A stretch of 64,000 nucleotides of DNA, taken from the NCBI GenBank assembly GCA_965246915.1, contig CBDFGB010000008.1, forward strand, positions 62,001 to 126,000, in the 5' to 3' direction. Of this stretch, positions 17,691-26,564 are shown in pieces. Position 1 is the first letter of the stretch; each line of letters opens with the position of its first letter. Made by a program: the position numbers and the translations under genes. The notes below the pieces were generated by a model. That model saw only the letters and a list, made by a program, of their open reading frames with translations, did not search any database and was not told where the DNA came from. Source of the DNA: CAVRQM01 sp965246915 (lineage in GTDB: Bacteria; Pseudomonadota; Alphaproteobacteria; Acetobacterales; Acetobacteraceae).

Positions 17691-18704
17691 GTGAATGTTT
17701 CCCCGATGTCCGCCCCGACCCTGGTCACCGGCGCCACTGGCTTCGTCGGTTCCGCGGTGGCGCGCGCACTGGCCGCTCGCGGCCATCGGCTGCGACTTTT
17801 GGTCCGCCCCGGAGGCGATCGGGCCAACCTCGACGGGCTGGACGCGGAATTGGTCGAGGGCGACCTGCGCGATGACGGTGGGCTCGGGCGCGCGGTCGCC
17901 GGGTGTCGTGCGCTCGTGCACGTCGCCGCCGATTACCGCATCTGGGTGCCCGATCCGTCCGCGATGCTGGCGGCCAACGTGGCGGGAACCGAAGCGCTCA
18001 TGCGCGCGGCGTTGGTCGCCGGAGTCGAGCGGATCGTCCATTGCAGCAGCGTCGCGGCCCTCGGCCTGACCAAGGACGGCGCGCCTGCGGACGAGACGAC
18101 CCCCGTCCACGAGGACGAGATCGCCGGCGTCTACAAGCGCTCGAAGTATTGGGCGGAGCAGGTGGTTCTGCGGATGGTGCGAGAGGACGGGCTGCCGGCG
18201 GTGATCGTCAATCCGGCCGGCCCGGTCGGACCGCGTGACCGCAGGCCGACGCCCACCGGGCGGATGATCGCCGACGCGGCATCGGGCAGGATGCCGGCCT
18301 ATGTCGATACCGGCCTAAACATCGTGCACGTCGACGACGTGGCCGACGGCCACGCGCTGGCGCTCGAACGAGGCCGCGTCGGCGAGCGCTACATTCTCGG
18401 CAGCCAGAACCTGTTTCTGCGGGATATCCTGGTGCTGGTCGCCGCCGCGGCGGGACGCCGGCCACCGCGCGTAGAACTCGATCGCCGGCTGCTGTGGCCG
18501 CTGGCACTGGGTTGCGAGGCGTTTTCCCGCGTGACCGGTGTGGAACCGGTCGTCACCCGCGACCACCTGCGCATGGCGGCCAAACGGATGTTTTTCAGCA
18601 GCGAGAAGGCGCGTGCCGAACTCGGCTACGCGCCTCGCCCGGCACGCGATGCGATCATCGACGCGGTCGCTTGGTTTCGCGCGAAGGGCATGGTGCCGGC
18701 TTGA
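17691..18704 (+). CDS. hpnA: Hopanoid-associated sugar epimerase HpnA
   Basis: The 337-residue SDR-type NAD(P)-dependent epimerase/dehydratase has the Rossmann motif LVTGATGFVGSAVA, VHVAADYRIW, and the catalytic YKRSKYWAE (YxxxK). It has the HpnA-typical C-terminus with LGYAPRPARDAI. It is the first gene of the hopanoid operon and is thought to act on the sugar part of the hopanoid side chain. GTG at 17691 and ATG at 17706 are both possible starts; AGGGGG sits only 3 nt before the GTG. The stop overlaps the hpnB start (TTGA). Confidence 0.88.
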   Translation: MNVSPMSAPTLVTGATGFVGSAVARALAARGHRLRLLVRPGGDRANLDGLDAELVEGDLRDDGGLGRAVAGCRALVHVAADYRIWVPDPSAMLAANVAGTEALMRAALVAGVERIVHCSSVAALGLTKDGAPADETTPVHEDEIAGVYKRSKYWAEQVVLRMVREDGLPAVIVNPAGPVGPRDRRPTPTGRMIADAASGRMPAYVDTGLNIVHVDDVADGHALALERGRVGERYILGSQNLFLRDILVLVAAAAGRRPPRVELDRRLLWPLALGCEAFSRVTGVEPVVTRDHLRMAAKRMFFSSEKARAELGYAPRPARDAIIDAVAWFRAKGMVPA

Positions 18705-19813
18705 CGTGGCTTGCCGGCTTGGCCCTGCTCGCGTGGCTCTATCTGGCTCTCCTGCACGGAAAGTTCTGGCAGGCGGGACCGACCCTGGCCGCCGCGCGGC
18801 CGCTCGCCACGCCGGACGTCGTGGCGGTCGTGCCGGCCCGCGACGAGGCGGCGCTGGTTGGCCAGAGCCTCGGCTCGCTGCTGCGGCAGGATTATCCGGG
18901 CACCTTTCGGGTCATGTTGGTCGATGACGCCAGCACCGACGGCACCGCCGCCCGGGCCGAGCTGTTGCGCGATCCGCGCCTCGCCGTCCTGCACGGACAG
19001 CCACGGCCGCCGGGGTGGGCCGGAAAATTGTGGGCGGTCCAGCAAGGTGTCGCCGCCACCAACGCGCCCTGGCTGCTGCTGACCGATGCGGACATCGTCC
19101 ACGATCCGCGGCATTTGTCGACCCTGATGGCGCAAGCGGAGACCCTGGGGGCGGACATGGTCTCCGAGATGGTGGCCTTGCGCTGCGTCTCGGCCGCCGA
19201 ACGGTGGCTCGTGCCGGCGTTCGTCTACTTCTTCCAGCTGCTGTATCCGTTCGCGCGGGTCAATGATCCGACGAGCCCGTTGGCTGCGGCGGCCGGCGGG
19301 ACGGTGTTGATCCGGCGCGCGGCGCTGGAGCGGATCGGCGGGATCGCAGCGATTCGCGGCGAACTGATCGACGATGTGGCGCTCGCCGCGAGGGTAAAGC
19401 CGGGCGGTCGGATCTGGCTCGGCCATAGCGGGCTAGCGCGCTCGGTGCGGCCCTATCGGACTGCCGCGGATGTCTGGCGGATGGTCGCCCGCTCGGCCTA
19501 TGTGCAGTTGCGCTGCTCGCCACCGCTGCTGATCGGCACCGTGCTTGCTCTCCTGCTGATCTTCGTGGTGCCCGTCGTCTGCGTCATGCTTGCCCACGGC
19601 TCGGCGCAACGCCTGGGCGGTGCGGCGTGGATGGTCATGGCCGCGAGCTTCGTGCCGACCCTGGCGCGGTTCCGGCTGTCGCCGTTGCGCGCGGTCGCGC
19701 TGCCGGCGGCGGCCTTGTTCTACGTCGCGGCGACGATCGGCTCGGCGGTTTCGCACCATCGCGGGCGCGGCGTGGTGTGGAAAAGCCGGGCTTATGCTCA
19801 AGGGCGGACATGA
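18701..19813 (+). CDS. hpnB: Hopanoid biosynthesis glycosyltransferase HpnB
   Basis: The 370-residue membrane-associated family 2 glycosyltransferase has the N-terminal span LTWLAGLALLAWLYLALLHG. The GT-A core has VVPARDEAALVGQSL, VDDASTDGT and the metal-binding LLTDADIVHDP; C-terminal hydrophobic spans run from about residue 265 to the end. It belongs to the hopene-associated HpnB family. The start is a TTG overlapping the hpnA stop as TTGA, with no ATG or GTG in frame near it; the stop overlaps the hpnC start as ATGA. The precise sugar donor is not known from sequence. Confidence 0.87.
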   Translation: MTWLAGLALLAWLYLALLHGKFWQAGPTLAAARPLATPDVVAVVPARDEAALVGQSLGSLLRQDYPGTFRVMLVDDASTDGTAARAELLRDPRLAVLHGQPRPPGWAGKLWAVQQGVAATNAPWLLLTDADIVHDPRHLSTLMAQAETLGADMVSEMVALRCVSAAERWLVPAFVYFFQLLYPFARVNDPTSPLAAAAGGTVLIRRAALERIGGIAAIRGELIDDVALAARVKPGGRIWLGHSGLARSVRPYRTAADVWRMVARSAYVQLRCSPPLLIGTVLALLLIFVVPVVCVMLAHGSAQRLGGAAWMVMAASFVPTLARFRLSPLRAVALPAAALFYVAATIGSAVSHHRGRGVVWKSRAYAQGRT

Positions 19814-20640
19814 CACAGAGCGTCGAACTGTGGTCGGGCAAGGACCGGTCGCAGGAGAATTTCCCGGTCGGCTCGATCTTGGTCAGCCGCCGGCTCCGGC
19901 CGCATGTCCATGCCTTCTACGCCTTCGCGCGCAACGCCGACGACATCGCCGACAGCGCCACGCTGCCGTCCGACGACAAGATTGCCCGGCTGGACGCGAT
20001 GGGGGCCACGCTCGACGGCGCCGATGCAGCGCGCAGCCCGAGTGCCGCGGCACTGCGGGCAAGCCTCGCCGCCACCGGCGTCACGTCCGCCCATTCGCAC
20101 GAACTGCTCGCGGCATTCCGGCAGGACGCCGCCAAGAATCGTTATGCGGACTGGCCCGAATTGCTCGCCTATTGCCGGCTGTCGGCCATGCCCGTGGGAC
20201 GGCACGTGCTCGATTTGCATGGCGAGGGGCGCGACACCTGGCCACCCTCCGACGCGCTGTGCGCTTCGTTGCAAGTCCTGAACCATCTGCAGGATTGCGC
20301 GCAGGATTTCGCCGCCCTGGACCGTTGCTATCTCCCGCAGGATGTCTTGGCGCAAAACGGCATCGACCTCGCGGCCCTGCGCGCGCCGGCCGCCGCGCCC
20401 GGCCTTCGCCGAGTCCTCGACGCGGTGCTCGACCAGTGCGACGCGCTCAATGTCACGGCGGCGGAACTGCCATCGCGCGTGCGCAGCCGGCGCCTGCGGC
20501 TGGAGACGGCGGTGATCGTGGGCCTCGCCGCGCGGCTCGCGCGGCGGCTGCGCGACGCCGACCCGCTCGCCTCGCGGGTCAAGTTGACACGAGGCGACGC
20601 AGCGGGGAGCGTCATCGGCGCGTTCCGCTTTCTGGCGTGA
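19810..20640 (+). CDS. hpnC: HpnC, converts presqualene diphosphate to hydroxysqualene
   Basis: The 276-residue all-alpha squalene/phytoene synthase-fold protein has the first aspartate motif NADDIADSA and the second LQDCAQDFAALDRCYLP. In bacteria HpnC hydrolyses presqualene diphosphate to hydroxysqualene, between HpnD and HpnE. The N-terminus MTQSVELWSGKDRSQENFPV is characteristic of HpnC rather than HpnD. ATGA overlap with hpnB and GTGA overlap with hpnD show tight translational coupling. Confidence 0.9.
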   Translation: MTQSVELWSGKDRSQENFPVGSILVSRRLRPHVHAFYAFARNADDIADSATLPSDDKIARLDAMGATLDGADAARSPSAAALRASLAATGVTSAHSHELLAAFRQDAAKNRYADWPELLAYCRLSAMPVGRHVLDLHGEGRDTWPPSDALCASLQVLNHLQDCAQDFAALDRCYLPQDVLAQNGIDLAALRAPAAAPGLRRVLDAVLDQCDALNVTAAELPSRVRSRRLRLETAVIVGLAARLARRLRDADPLASRVKLTRGDAAGSVIGAFRFLA

Positions 20641-21488
20641 CGCCGCCGCTCGCCGCCGACCCTGCCGATCTGGCCGCCGTGACGCACATCGTGCGGTCGG
20701 CCGGCACCAGCTTCTATCGCGGCATGCGCGTGCTGCCGCCGGATCGGCGCCACGCAATGTACGCGGTCTACGCCTTCTGCCGCATCGTCGACGACATCGC
20801 CGATGAGCCGGGCCTCGTCGCGACCAAGCGCGCGGCCCTCGCCGCATGGCGGGACCGGATCGGCCGGCTGATGCGCGGCGAGACCGACGATGCGGTGACC
20901 CGGGTTCTCGCGCGCGCGACGCCGGCCTTTGCGCTGCGCGAGGCGGACTTCATCGCGGTCATCGACGGGATGGAGATGGATTCGGAGGCGATCGTGGCAC
21001 CCGATCTCGCCACGCTGGATTTGTATTGCGACCGCGTCGCCGGCGCAGTGGGCCGGCTGTCGGTGCGCATTTTTGGCGATGCCTCGGCCGACGCCGATGA
21101 AGTGGCGCACGCGCTCGGCCGCGCGTTGCAACTGACCAACGTGCTCCGCGACGTGGCCGAGGACTCCCTGCGCGGCCGCCTCTATCTGCCCCGCGAATAC
21201 CTCGCCGACGCCGGCGTTCCCGCCTCGCCCGCCGAGGCGCTTGTCCATCCGGCGCTGCCGGGCGTGTGCGAGCGATTAGCGCGGGATGCGCAGGGGCAGT
21301 TCGCCCGGGCACGGGCAGCGATGCGGCGATGCGACCGACGAGCGATGCGGCCGGCTCGCCTCATGGGCGCGACCTACGCCGCGATCCTGGCGAAGCTGGA
21401 ACGGCGGGGCTGGACGCGGCTGCAGGACAGGGCGGGCCTGTCGAAGCATGAGAAACTCTGGATCGCCCTGCGCTATGGGTTGATATGA
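20637..21488 (+). CDS. hpnD: Presqualene diphosphate synthase HpnD
   Basis: The 283-residue squalene/phytoene synthase-family enzyme has both aspartate-rich motifs intact (CRIVDDIADE and LRDVAEDSLRGRLYLP) and RALQLTNVLRDVA. It condenses two farnesyl diphosphates into presqualene diphosphate, the first committed step towards squalene in the HpnCDE route. GTG start at 20637 overlaps the hpnC stop as GTGA; the stop overlaps the hpnE ATG. The long open frame upstream is only a shadow of hpnC. Confidence 0.91.
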   Translation: MTPPLAADPADLAAVTHIVRSAGTSFYRGMRVLPPDRRHAMYAVYAFCRIVDDIADEPGLVATKRAALAAWRDRIGRLMRGETDDAVTRVLARATPAFALREADFIAVIDGMEMDSEAIVAPDLATLDLYCDRVAGAVGRLSVRIFGDASADADEVAHALGRALQLTNVLRDVAEDSLRGRLYLPREYLADAGVPASPAEALVHPALPGVCERLARDAQGQFARARAAMRRCDRRAMRPARLMGATYAAILAKLERRGWTRLQDRAGLSKHEKLWIALRYGLI

Positions 21489-22741
21489 GTGAAATCACAC
21501 ATGTCGTCGGCGCCGGGCTCGCCGGGCTCGCCGCCGCCCTCTCGCTCGCCGACGCGGGGCGGCAAGTTGTTCTGTACGAGGCCGGGCCGGCGGCCGGTGG
21601 GCGATGCCGATCATATTTCGATCGCGGCCTTGGCATGCGGGTGGACAACGGCAACCACCTGATCCTGTCGGGCAACGGGGCGACCATGGCGTTCCTCGAT
21701 CAGATCGGAGCCCGACATTCGCTCTGCGGACCGGGCGTCGCGGCCTTTCCGTTCATCGATCTTGCCAGCGGCGAGCGCTGGACGGTCTCGCCGGGACCGG
21801 GCCGCGTCCCCTGGTGGCTCCTCGACCGCGGCCGCCGGGTCGCCGGCACGCGGCCCCGGGATTTCCTGGCACTCGTCCCGCTGCTGCGGGCGCGCGGCGA
21901 TGCCACGGTCGCCGCCGTCCTGCGCGACGGCGCACTCTACCGGCGGCTGCTAGAGCCGCTGGCGGTCGCCGCGCTGAACACGAGGCCAGACCAGGGCCTC
22001 GCCGTGCTGTTGGCTGCGGTCATGCGCGAGACCCTGTTGCGCGGCGGCGCGGCCTGCGTGCCGAGTTTCCCCCGCACCGGCCTGTCGGAGAGTTTCATCG
22101 ATCCGGCGATCGCCTGGCTGCGCGCGCGCGGCGGCGTGCTGCAATTGGGCCGTCGCGTCGCCGCGCTGCGGCGTGTGGCGACTCGGGTGGCGGCGCTGGA
22201 GACGACGGAGGGTGTGGTCGACCTGGCAGCCGGGGACTCGGTGATCCTCGCCGTTCCAGCCTGGGTCGCGACCGATCTGCTTCCCGGGCTGCGCGCACCC
22301 GACGAGCATGAGACCATCTTGAACGTGCATTTTCGTATCGACCTGTCGGAGCGGCTGGGCTTTGCCGATGCGGGCTTCATCGGACTGATCGGCGGCACCG
22401 CCGAGTGGGTGTTCGCCAAGCCCGGCGCGCTGTCCGTGACCATCAGTGCCGCCTCGGCCATGGCCGACGACAGCGCCGAGGCGATCGCCGCGCGCGTCTG
22501 GCCGGACGTGCGGCAGGCCGCGGCCCTCGATCCGCACGCGAAAATGCCGCCGGTGCGGGTCGTCAAGGAGCGGCGGGCGACGTTCGCTGCGACCGCGGCG
22601 CAGGAACGACGAAGGCCCGGCGCGCGCACGGATCTTGCAAATCTTGCAATTGCAGGCGACTGGACGGCGACCGGTCTGCCCGCGACCATCGAGGGCGCGA
22701 TTCGGTCCGGCCGCGCCGCGGCCGCCCTCCTGCTCGCCTAG
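21485..22741 (+). CDS. hpnE: Hydroxysqualene dehydroxylase HpnE
   Basis: The 418-residue FAD-dependent amine-oxidase-fold protein has the N-terminal dinucleotide motif VVGAGLAGLAAALSLADAG with YEAGPAAGGRCRS, and the C-terminal FAD site IAGDWTATGLPATIEGAI. HpnE reduces hydroxysqualene to squalene, completing the three-step HpnD-HpnC-HpnE route. The start overlaps the hpnD stop as ATGA, and shc follows after 9 nt, so squalene production and cyclisation are encoded on one transcript. Confidence 0.91.
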   Translation: MSEITHVVGAGLAGLAAALSLADAGRQVVLYEAGPAAGGRCRSYFDRGLGMRVDNGNHLILSGNGATMAFLDQIGARHSLCGPGVAAFPFIDLASGERWTVSPGPGRVPWWLLDRGRRVAGTRPRDFLALVPLLRARGDATVAAVLRDGALYRRLLEPLAVAALNTRPDQGLAVLLAAVMRETLLRGGAACVPSFPRTGLSESFIDPAIAWLRARGGVLQLGRRVAALRRVATRVAALETTEGVVDLAAGDSVILAVPAWVATDLLPGLRAPDEHETILNVHFRIDLSERLGFADAGFIGLIGGTAEWVFAKPGALSVTISAASAMADDSAEAIAARVWPDVRQAAALDPHAKMPPVRVVKERRATFAATAAQERRRPGARTDLANLAIAGDWTATGLPATIEGAIRSGRAAAALLLA

Positions 22742-22750
22742 GGATGATCG

Positions 22751-24691
22751 ATGCTCGCCGACGCGGACCTTGCCACAGACCAGCTGAACAGCGCGATCGA
22801 TCGGGCCCGCACCGCCCTGCTGCGCCGCCAGCGCGATGACGGCCATTGGGTGTTCGAGCTGGAGGCGGATGCTACGATCCCGGCGGAATACGTGCTGCTG
22901 GAACATTTCCTCGACCGCATCGATACGGACCTGCAAGGGCGCATCGGCCGCTATCTGCGGCGCATTCAGGGTGCCCATGGGGGCTGGCCGCTGTTTCACG
23001 ACGGCGCGTTCAATCTCTCGGCGAGCGTAAAAGCGTATTTCGCGCTCAAGGCGATCGGCGACGACATCGACGCCCCGCACATGCGCCGCGCCCGCGAGGC
23101 GATCCTGGCGGCCGGCGGTGCCGAGCGGAGCAACGTCTTCACCCGCGCGCAGCTCGCGCTGTTCGGCGAGGTGCCGTGGCGCGCGGTGCCGGCCATGCCG
23201 CTGCAGATCATGCTGCTGCCGCGCTGGTTCCCATTCCACCTCGACCGCATCAGCTATTGGTCGCGCACGGTCCTCGTGCCGCTGCTGGTGCTGATGGCGG
23301 CCCAGCCTCGGGCGCGAAATCCCCGGTCCGTGCACGTGCCGGAGTTGTTCGCCACGCCGCCGTGGCAAGTCCGGGACTGGATCCGCGGACCTTTCCGCTC
23401 CGGCTGGGGCCATTTCTTCAAGCATGTCGACCGTCTGGTGCGCGGGCTGGTGCGGCTGGCCCCGCCAGGCCAGACCGCCCGCGCGCAGGGCGAGGCGGTG
23501 GCTTTCGTCGTCGAGCGGCTAAACGGCGAGGACGGGCTGGGTGCCATCTACCCGGCGATGGCCAATGCCGTGATGATGTTCGACACGCTGGGCTACAAAC
23601 CCGACCATCCGCACGCCGCGACGGCGTGGGACGCGGTGCGTCGATTGCTCGTTGTCGAGGGTGACGAGGCCTACTGCCAGCCCTGCCTGTCGCCGATCTG
23701 GGACACCGCGCTGGCCGGCCATGCGATGGCCGAGGCGGACGGCGCGTCGGCGGGGTCGGTGGCAGCAGCGAACGCCTGGCTGCGCGAGCGGCAGGTGCTC
23801 GATGTGGTCGGCGACTGGGCGCGCGCGCGGCCGGACGTGGCGCCCGGCGGCTGGGCATTTCAGTACGGCAACGCGCACTACCCGGATGTCGACGACACGG
23901 CCGTGGTCGGCATGCTGCTGCACCGCGAGGGCGAGGCGGGGCTGGCCGGCCCGGCGCATGACGAAGCAATCGCCCGGGCGCGGGCCTGGGTCGTGGGCAT
24001 GCAGGGGCGTGACGGCGGCTGGGGGGCATTCGACGCCGACAACAACCATCATTACCTGAACCATATTCCGTTTGCCGACCATGGCGCGCTGCTCGACCCG
24101 TCGACCGCCGACGTCACCGCGCGCTGCGTGTCGTTCCTTGCCCAGACCGGTATGCGGGCGGAAGATCCGACGATGTCGCGCGCGCTGGACTGGCTGCGAC
24201 GCGAGCAGGAGCCGGATGGCAGCTGGTTCGGCCGCTGGGGCACGAACTACCTGTATGGCACATGGTCGGTGCTCTGCGCCTTGAACGCAGCGGGCCTGCC
24301 GGCGGGCGACCCGGCGGTGCGGCGAGCGGTGGCCTTTCTGCTGGACACGCAGCGCGACGAGGGCGGCTGGGGAGAGGACAACGAGACATACGCGGACGCC
24401 GCGCGCGGACGTTACCACCGCGGCAATCCGTCGCAGACCGCCTGGGCGCTGCTCGGCTTGATGGCCGCCGGCGAGGTCGAGCATCCGGCAGTGGCGCGCG
24501 GCGTGGCATGGCTGGCCGCAACGCAGCGCGAGGACGGCGAGTGGACCGAGGCGCCGTATACGGCGGTCGGGTTTCCGCGAGTGTTTTACTTGCGGTATCA
24601 CGGCTATCGGCTGTTCTTCCCGCTGCTGGCGGTGGCGCGCTATCGCAATCTCATGCGAGGCAACGACCGAACCGTCGCGTGGGGGTTTTGA
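22751..24691 (+). CDS. shc: Squalene-hopene cyclase
   Basis: The 646-residue class II triterpene cyclase has the acid motif DVDDTA at about residues 379-384 and several QW repeats (for example QRDEGGWGEDNETY and QEPDGSWFGRWG). It also has the early substrate-pocket segments and the C-terminal LRYHGYRLFFPLLAVARY. It is a monotopic membrane enzyme that cyclises squalene to hopene/hopanol, stabilising membranes as sterols do. It is the last gene of the hopanoid operon. Its last 52 bp are overlapped antisense by the convergent membrane-protein gene. Confidence 0.93.
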   Translation: MLADADLATDQLNSAIDRARTALLRRQRDDGHWVFELEADATIPAEYVLLEHFLDRIDTDLQGRIGRYLRRIQGAHGGWPLFHDGAFNLSASVKAYFALKAIGDDIDAPHMRRAREAILAAGGAERSNVFTRAQLALFGEVPWRAVPAMPLQIMLLPRWFPFHLDRISYWSRTVLVPLLVLMAAQPRARNPRSVHVPELFATPPWQVRDWIRGPFRSGWGHFFKHVDRLVRGLVRLAPPGQTARAQGEAVAFVVERLNGEDGLGAIYPAMANAVMMFDTLGYKPDHPHAATAWDAVRRLLVVEGDEAYCQPCLSPIWDTALAGHAMAEADGASAGSVAAANAWLRERQVLDVVGDWARARPDVAPGGWAFQYGNAHYPDVDDTAVVGMLLHREGEAGLAGPAHDEAIARARAWVVGMQGRDGGWGAFDADNNHHYLNHIPFADHGALLDPSTADVTARCVSFLAQTGMRAEDPTMSRALDWLRREQEPDGSWFGRWGTNYLYGTWSVLCALNAAGLPAGDPAVRRAVAFLLDTQRDEGGWGEDNETYADAARGRYHRGNPSQTAWALLGLMAAGEVEHPAVARGVAWLAATQREDGEWTEAPYTAVGFPRVFYLRYHGYRLFFPLLAVARYRNLMRGNDRTVAWGF

Positions 24692-26352
24692 GGCACCAGA
24701 GATTCGATTCCCATCCAACACCCGACCACCACGAACAGGATCGCGAATGGCGTGGCCGGTGACGCATACAGGATGTTGGCCGACGGAATGGCGGTGACCT
24801 CCAGATACGACAGCAGCACGATCCGCGCGCCCACCGCGGCAGCACTCGCCAGCACCATGGTGAGCAACAGGATCGACGGCGGCCGGCTCCGCCAGCGGGC
24901 AAGGCTGAATAGGATGCCCGCGCATGCGAGCGCCCCGCCCACCGGCATGATGGCGGCATAGGCGAGGCTGATCGGCCGGGCGATACGCTGGATCAGCGCC
25001 CGGCGATGAGCCCCCGCCTGCGCGAATGGATCGGGCTCGGCCGGCGTCAGCGGCCCCACCATGTCGGCGAACAGTGCCCGCTGCTCCGCCGTTCCAAGAC
25101 TCGGCCAGCCGCCGAACGCGTCGGGCTCCATGCTGAAGGCCAGCGAGGCCAGCTTGGGCGCCATCCGCAGCGTGTCCGCCACGTACTGCCACCGAAACGG
25201 CGGCGCGAGGCTCGCCCGCCTGGGTCCACAGGGCAAGTCGCCCCGGTCGCAGGCCGCATCGATCTCCCGCCCGAGCCGATCGTAGAAATCCCACGCGTCG
25301 CGGGCCGAGCGGTAATGCCCGGCCTCCAAGACCGCGCTGCGCAGCGCCCACACGAACCAACCGGCGAGAATTTCCGGACAGGGGCTGATCCGAGTCTGCC
25401 GGCATCCCACGTCGCGCCAGAATGCACCGGTCTGCCCGTCCAGACTGGGGGCCAATTCGCGTGCGGTGGGGCTCGCGGCATAGGCCCGCGCGCGGGCGTC
25501 AGCCGGGAAGACGACGTAGCGCTCCCAGTGGTCGGGCGTGATGCGCGCCAGCGCGCCGTACGCGTGGCGGAAACTCGCCGACTTGATCTCGTTGGTCTCG
25601 AACACCCCGTAATGACGCCGGTTCATCTCCGCGACCGCGCCGACCGCCAGCCCGAACAACACCGCGGCGGCCAAGCCCGGCACGGCCAGCCTTCTCGCCG
25701 CCTCGGTCCAGGCCGGACGGATCTCGACGGCAGTCGGCCCGCCAGGCCGGCGGGTAACGACATCGAGGGCAACCCCGGCGGCCACCGCCACCACGGCCGG
25801 CAGCAGCCAGACTCCCTCTTCCCGGGTGAGCCAGTAAGCGCCGCCGGCAACGCCTGCCAGGCTGCCGAGCGCGATGCGGGCCGCCCATCCCCGGACCCAC
25901 CCGGCGAGGAGCAACAATCCGACCACGCCAAGCGACTCGCCGATATAAAGTCCTTCGCGAATGACTCGGGCGAGCGAATTGGTCCAAAGGACGGGATTGA
26001 GCGCGAGGGCGGCGAACAGGATCAGCGCCAGCCAAGGCCGCCCGGCGTGGCGATACAGCGACCAGGCGACGATCCAGGCGGCCCCGAGATAGACGAGTTG
26101 CTCGGCGATCTTGACCGGCAACCCGACCAGGAAGCTGCCCAGGATGAACAGCGGGTAGAACATCCCCTTCACCAGCGTTCGCGAATCGAAGGGTCCCAAC
26201 CATCGGCCGGCACCCAGGTGCCGCGCCAGGGCCACGAACAATCCATCGTCGTCGGGCGCGCCAGGAATACCGAACACCGGAAATCCCGAGCGGAGCCAGA
26301 GGCTGAACGCCGCGAGCGCCAGGCAGGCAAGGCAAAGGCGACGAATCGTCAC
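24640..26352 (-). CDS. Polytopic membrane protein, GT-C/PMT-like, function unknown
   Basis: A 570-residue protein with about nine to eleven hydrophobic spans in two groups, separated by a large soluble loop (about residues 245-440) containing paired cysteines (CRQTRISPC, CDRGDLPC). An acidic PDDDGLFVAL motif follows the first span, as in GT-C glycosyltransferases using lipid-linked donors, but the family is not certain. I choose GTG at 26352 because GGGGG lies 6 nt upstream; a TTG 21 nt earlier is also in frame. It overlaps shc by 52 bp tail-to-tail and is divergent from the helicase gene. Confidence 0.7.
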   Translation of the reverse strand: MTIRRLCLACLALAAFSLWLRSGFPVFGIPGAPDDDGLFVALARHLGAGRWLGPFDSRTLVKGMFYPLFILGSFLVGLPVKIAEQLVYLGAAWIVAWSLYRHAGRPWLALILFAALALNPVLWTNSLARVIREGLYIGESLGVVGLLLLAGWVRGWAARIALGSLAGVAGGAYWLTREEGVWLLPAVVAVAAGVALDVVTRRPGGPTAVEIRPAWTEAARRLAVPGLAAAVLFGLAVGAVAEMNRRHYGVFETNEIKSASFRHAYGALARITPDHWERYVVFPADARARAYAASPTARELAPSLDGQTGAFWRDVGCRQTRISPCPEILAGWFVWALRSAVLEAGHYRSARDAWDFYDRLGREIDAACDRGDLPCGPRRASLAPPFRWQYVADTLRMAPKLASLAFSMEPDAFGGWPSLGTAEQRALFADMVGPLTPAEPDPFAQAGAHRRALIQRIARPISLAYAAIMPVGGALACAGILFSLARWRSRPPSILLLTMVLASAAAVGARIVLLSYLEVTAIPSANILYASPATPFAILFVVVGCWMGIESLVPQNPHATVRSLPRMRLR

Positions 26353-26408
26353 GAAAACCCCCAGGCAGCGCAAGGCAGGCTGCCTCGCGACGTGGCGTCA
26401 CGAAACGC

Positions 26409-26437
26409 TTGTCTTTCGGCGCTGACGCATGTATATC
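26409..26437 (+). promoter_or_regulatory. Candidate sigma-70 promoter of the DEAD-box helicase gene
   Basis: TTGTCT at 26409-26414 and TATATC at 26432-26437 are separated by 17 bp, close to the vegetative consensus and AT-rich against a GC-rich background. A start near 26444 would leave an untranslated leader of about 120 nt before the GTG at 26565. Long leaders are common for cold-responsive helicase genes; that link is inference. Confidence 0.45.
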
Positions 26438-26564
26438 GATTTTGCGCCTGCAGTGATCTGCGAGCTGCCCGCCGCTGGCCATTGTGCCGCGGACGTTCAC
26501 GCGACCGGTAGCCCCTTTCCACTCAGTTCCCTTGCGCCGGACTTCCGTTCGCGAAAGAACAACC

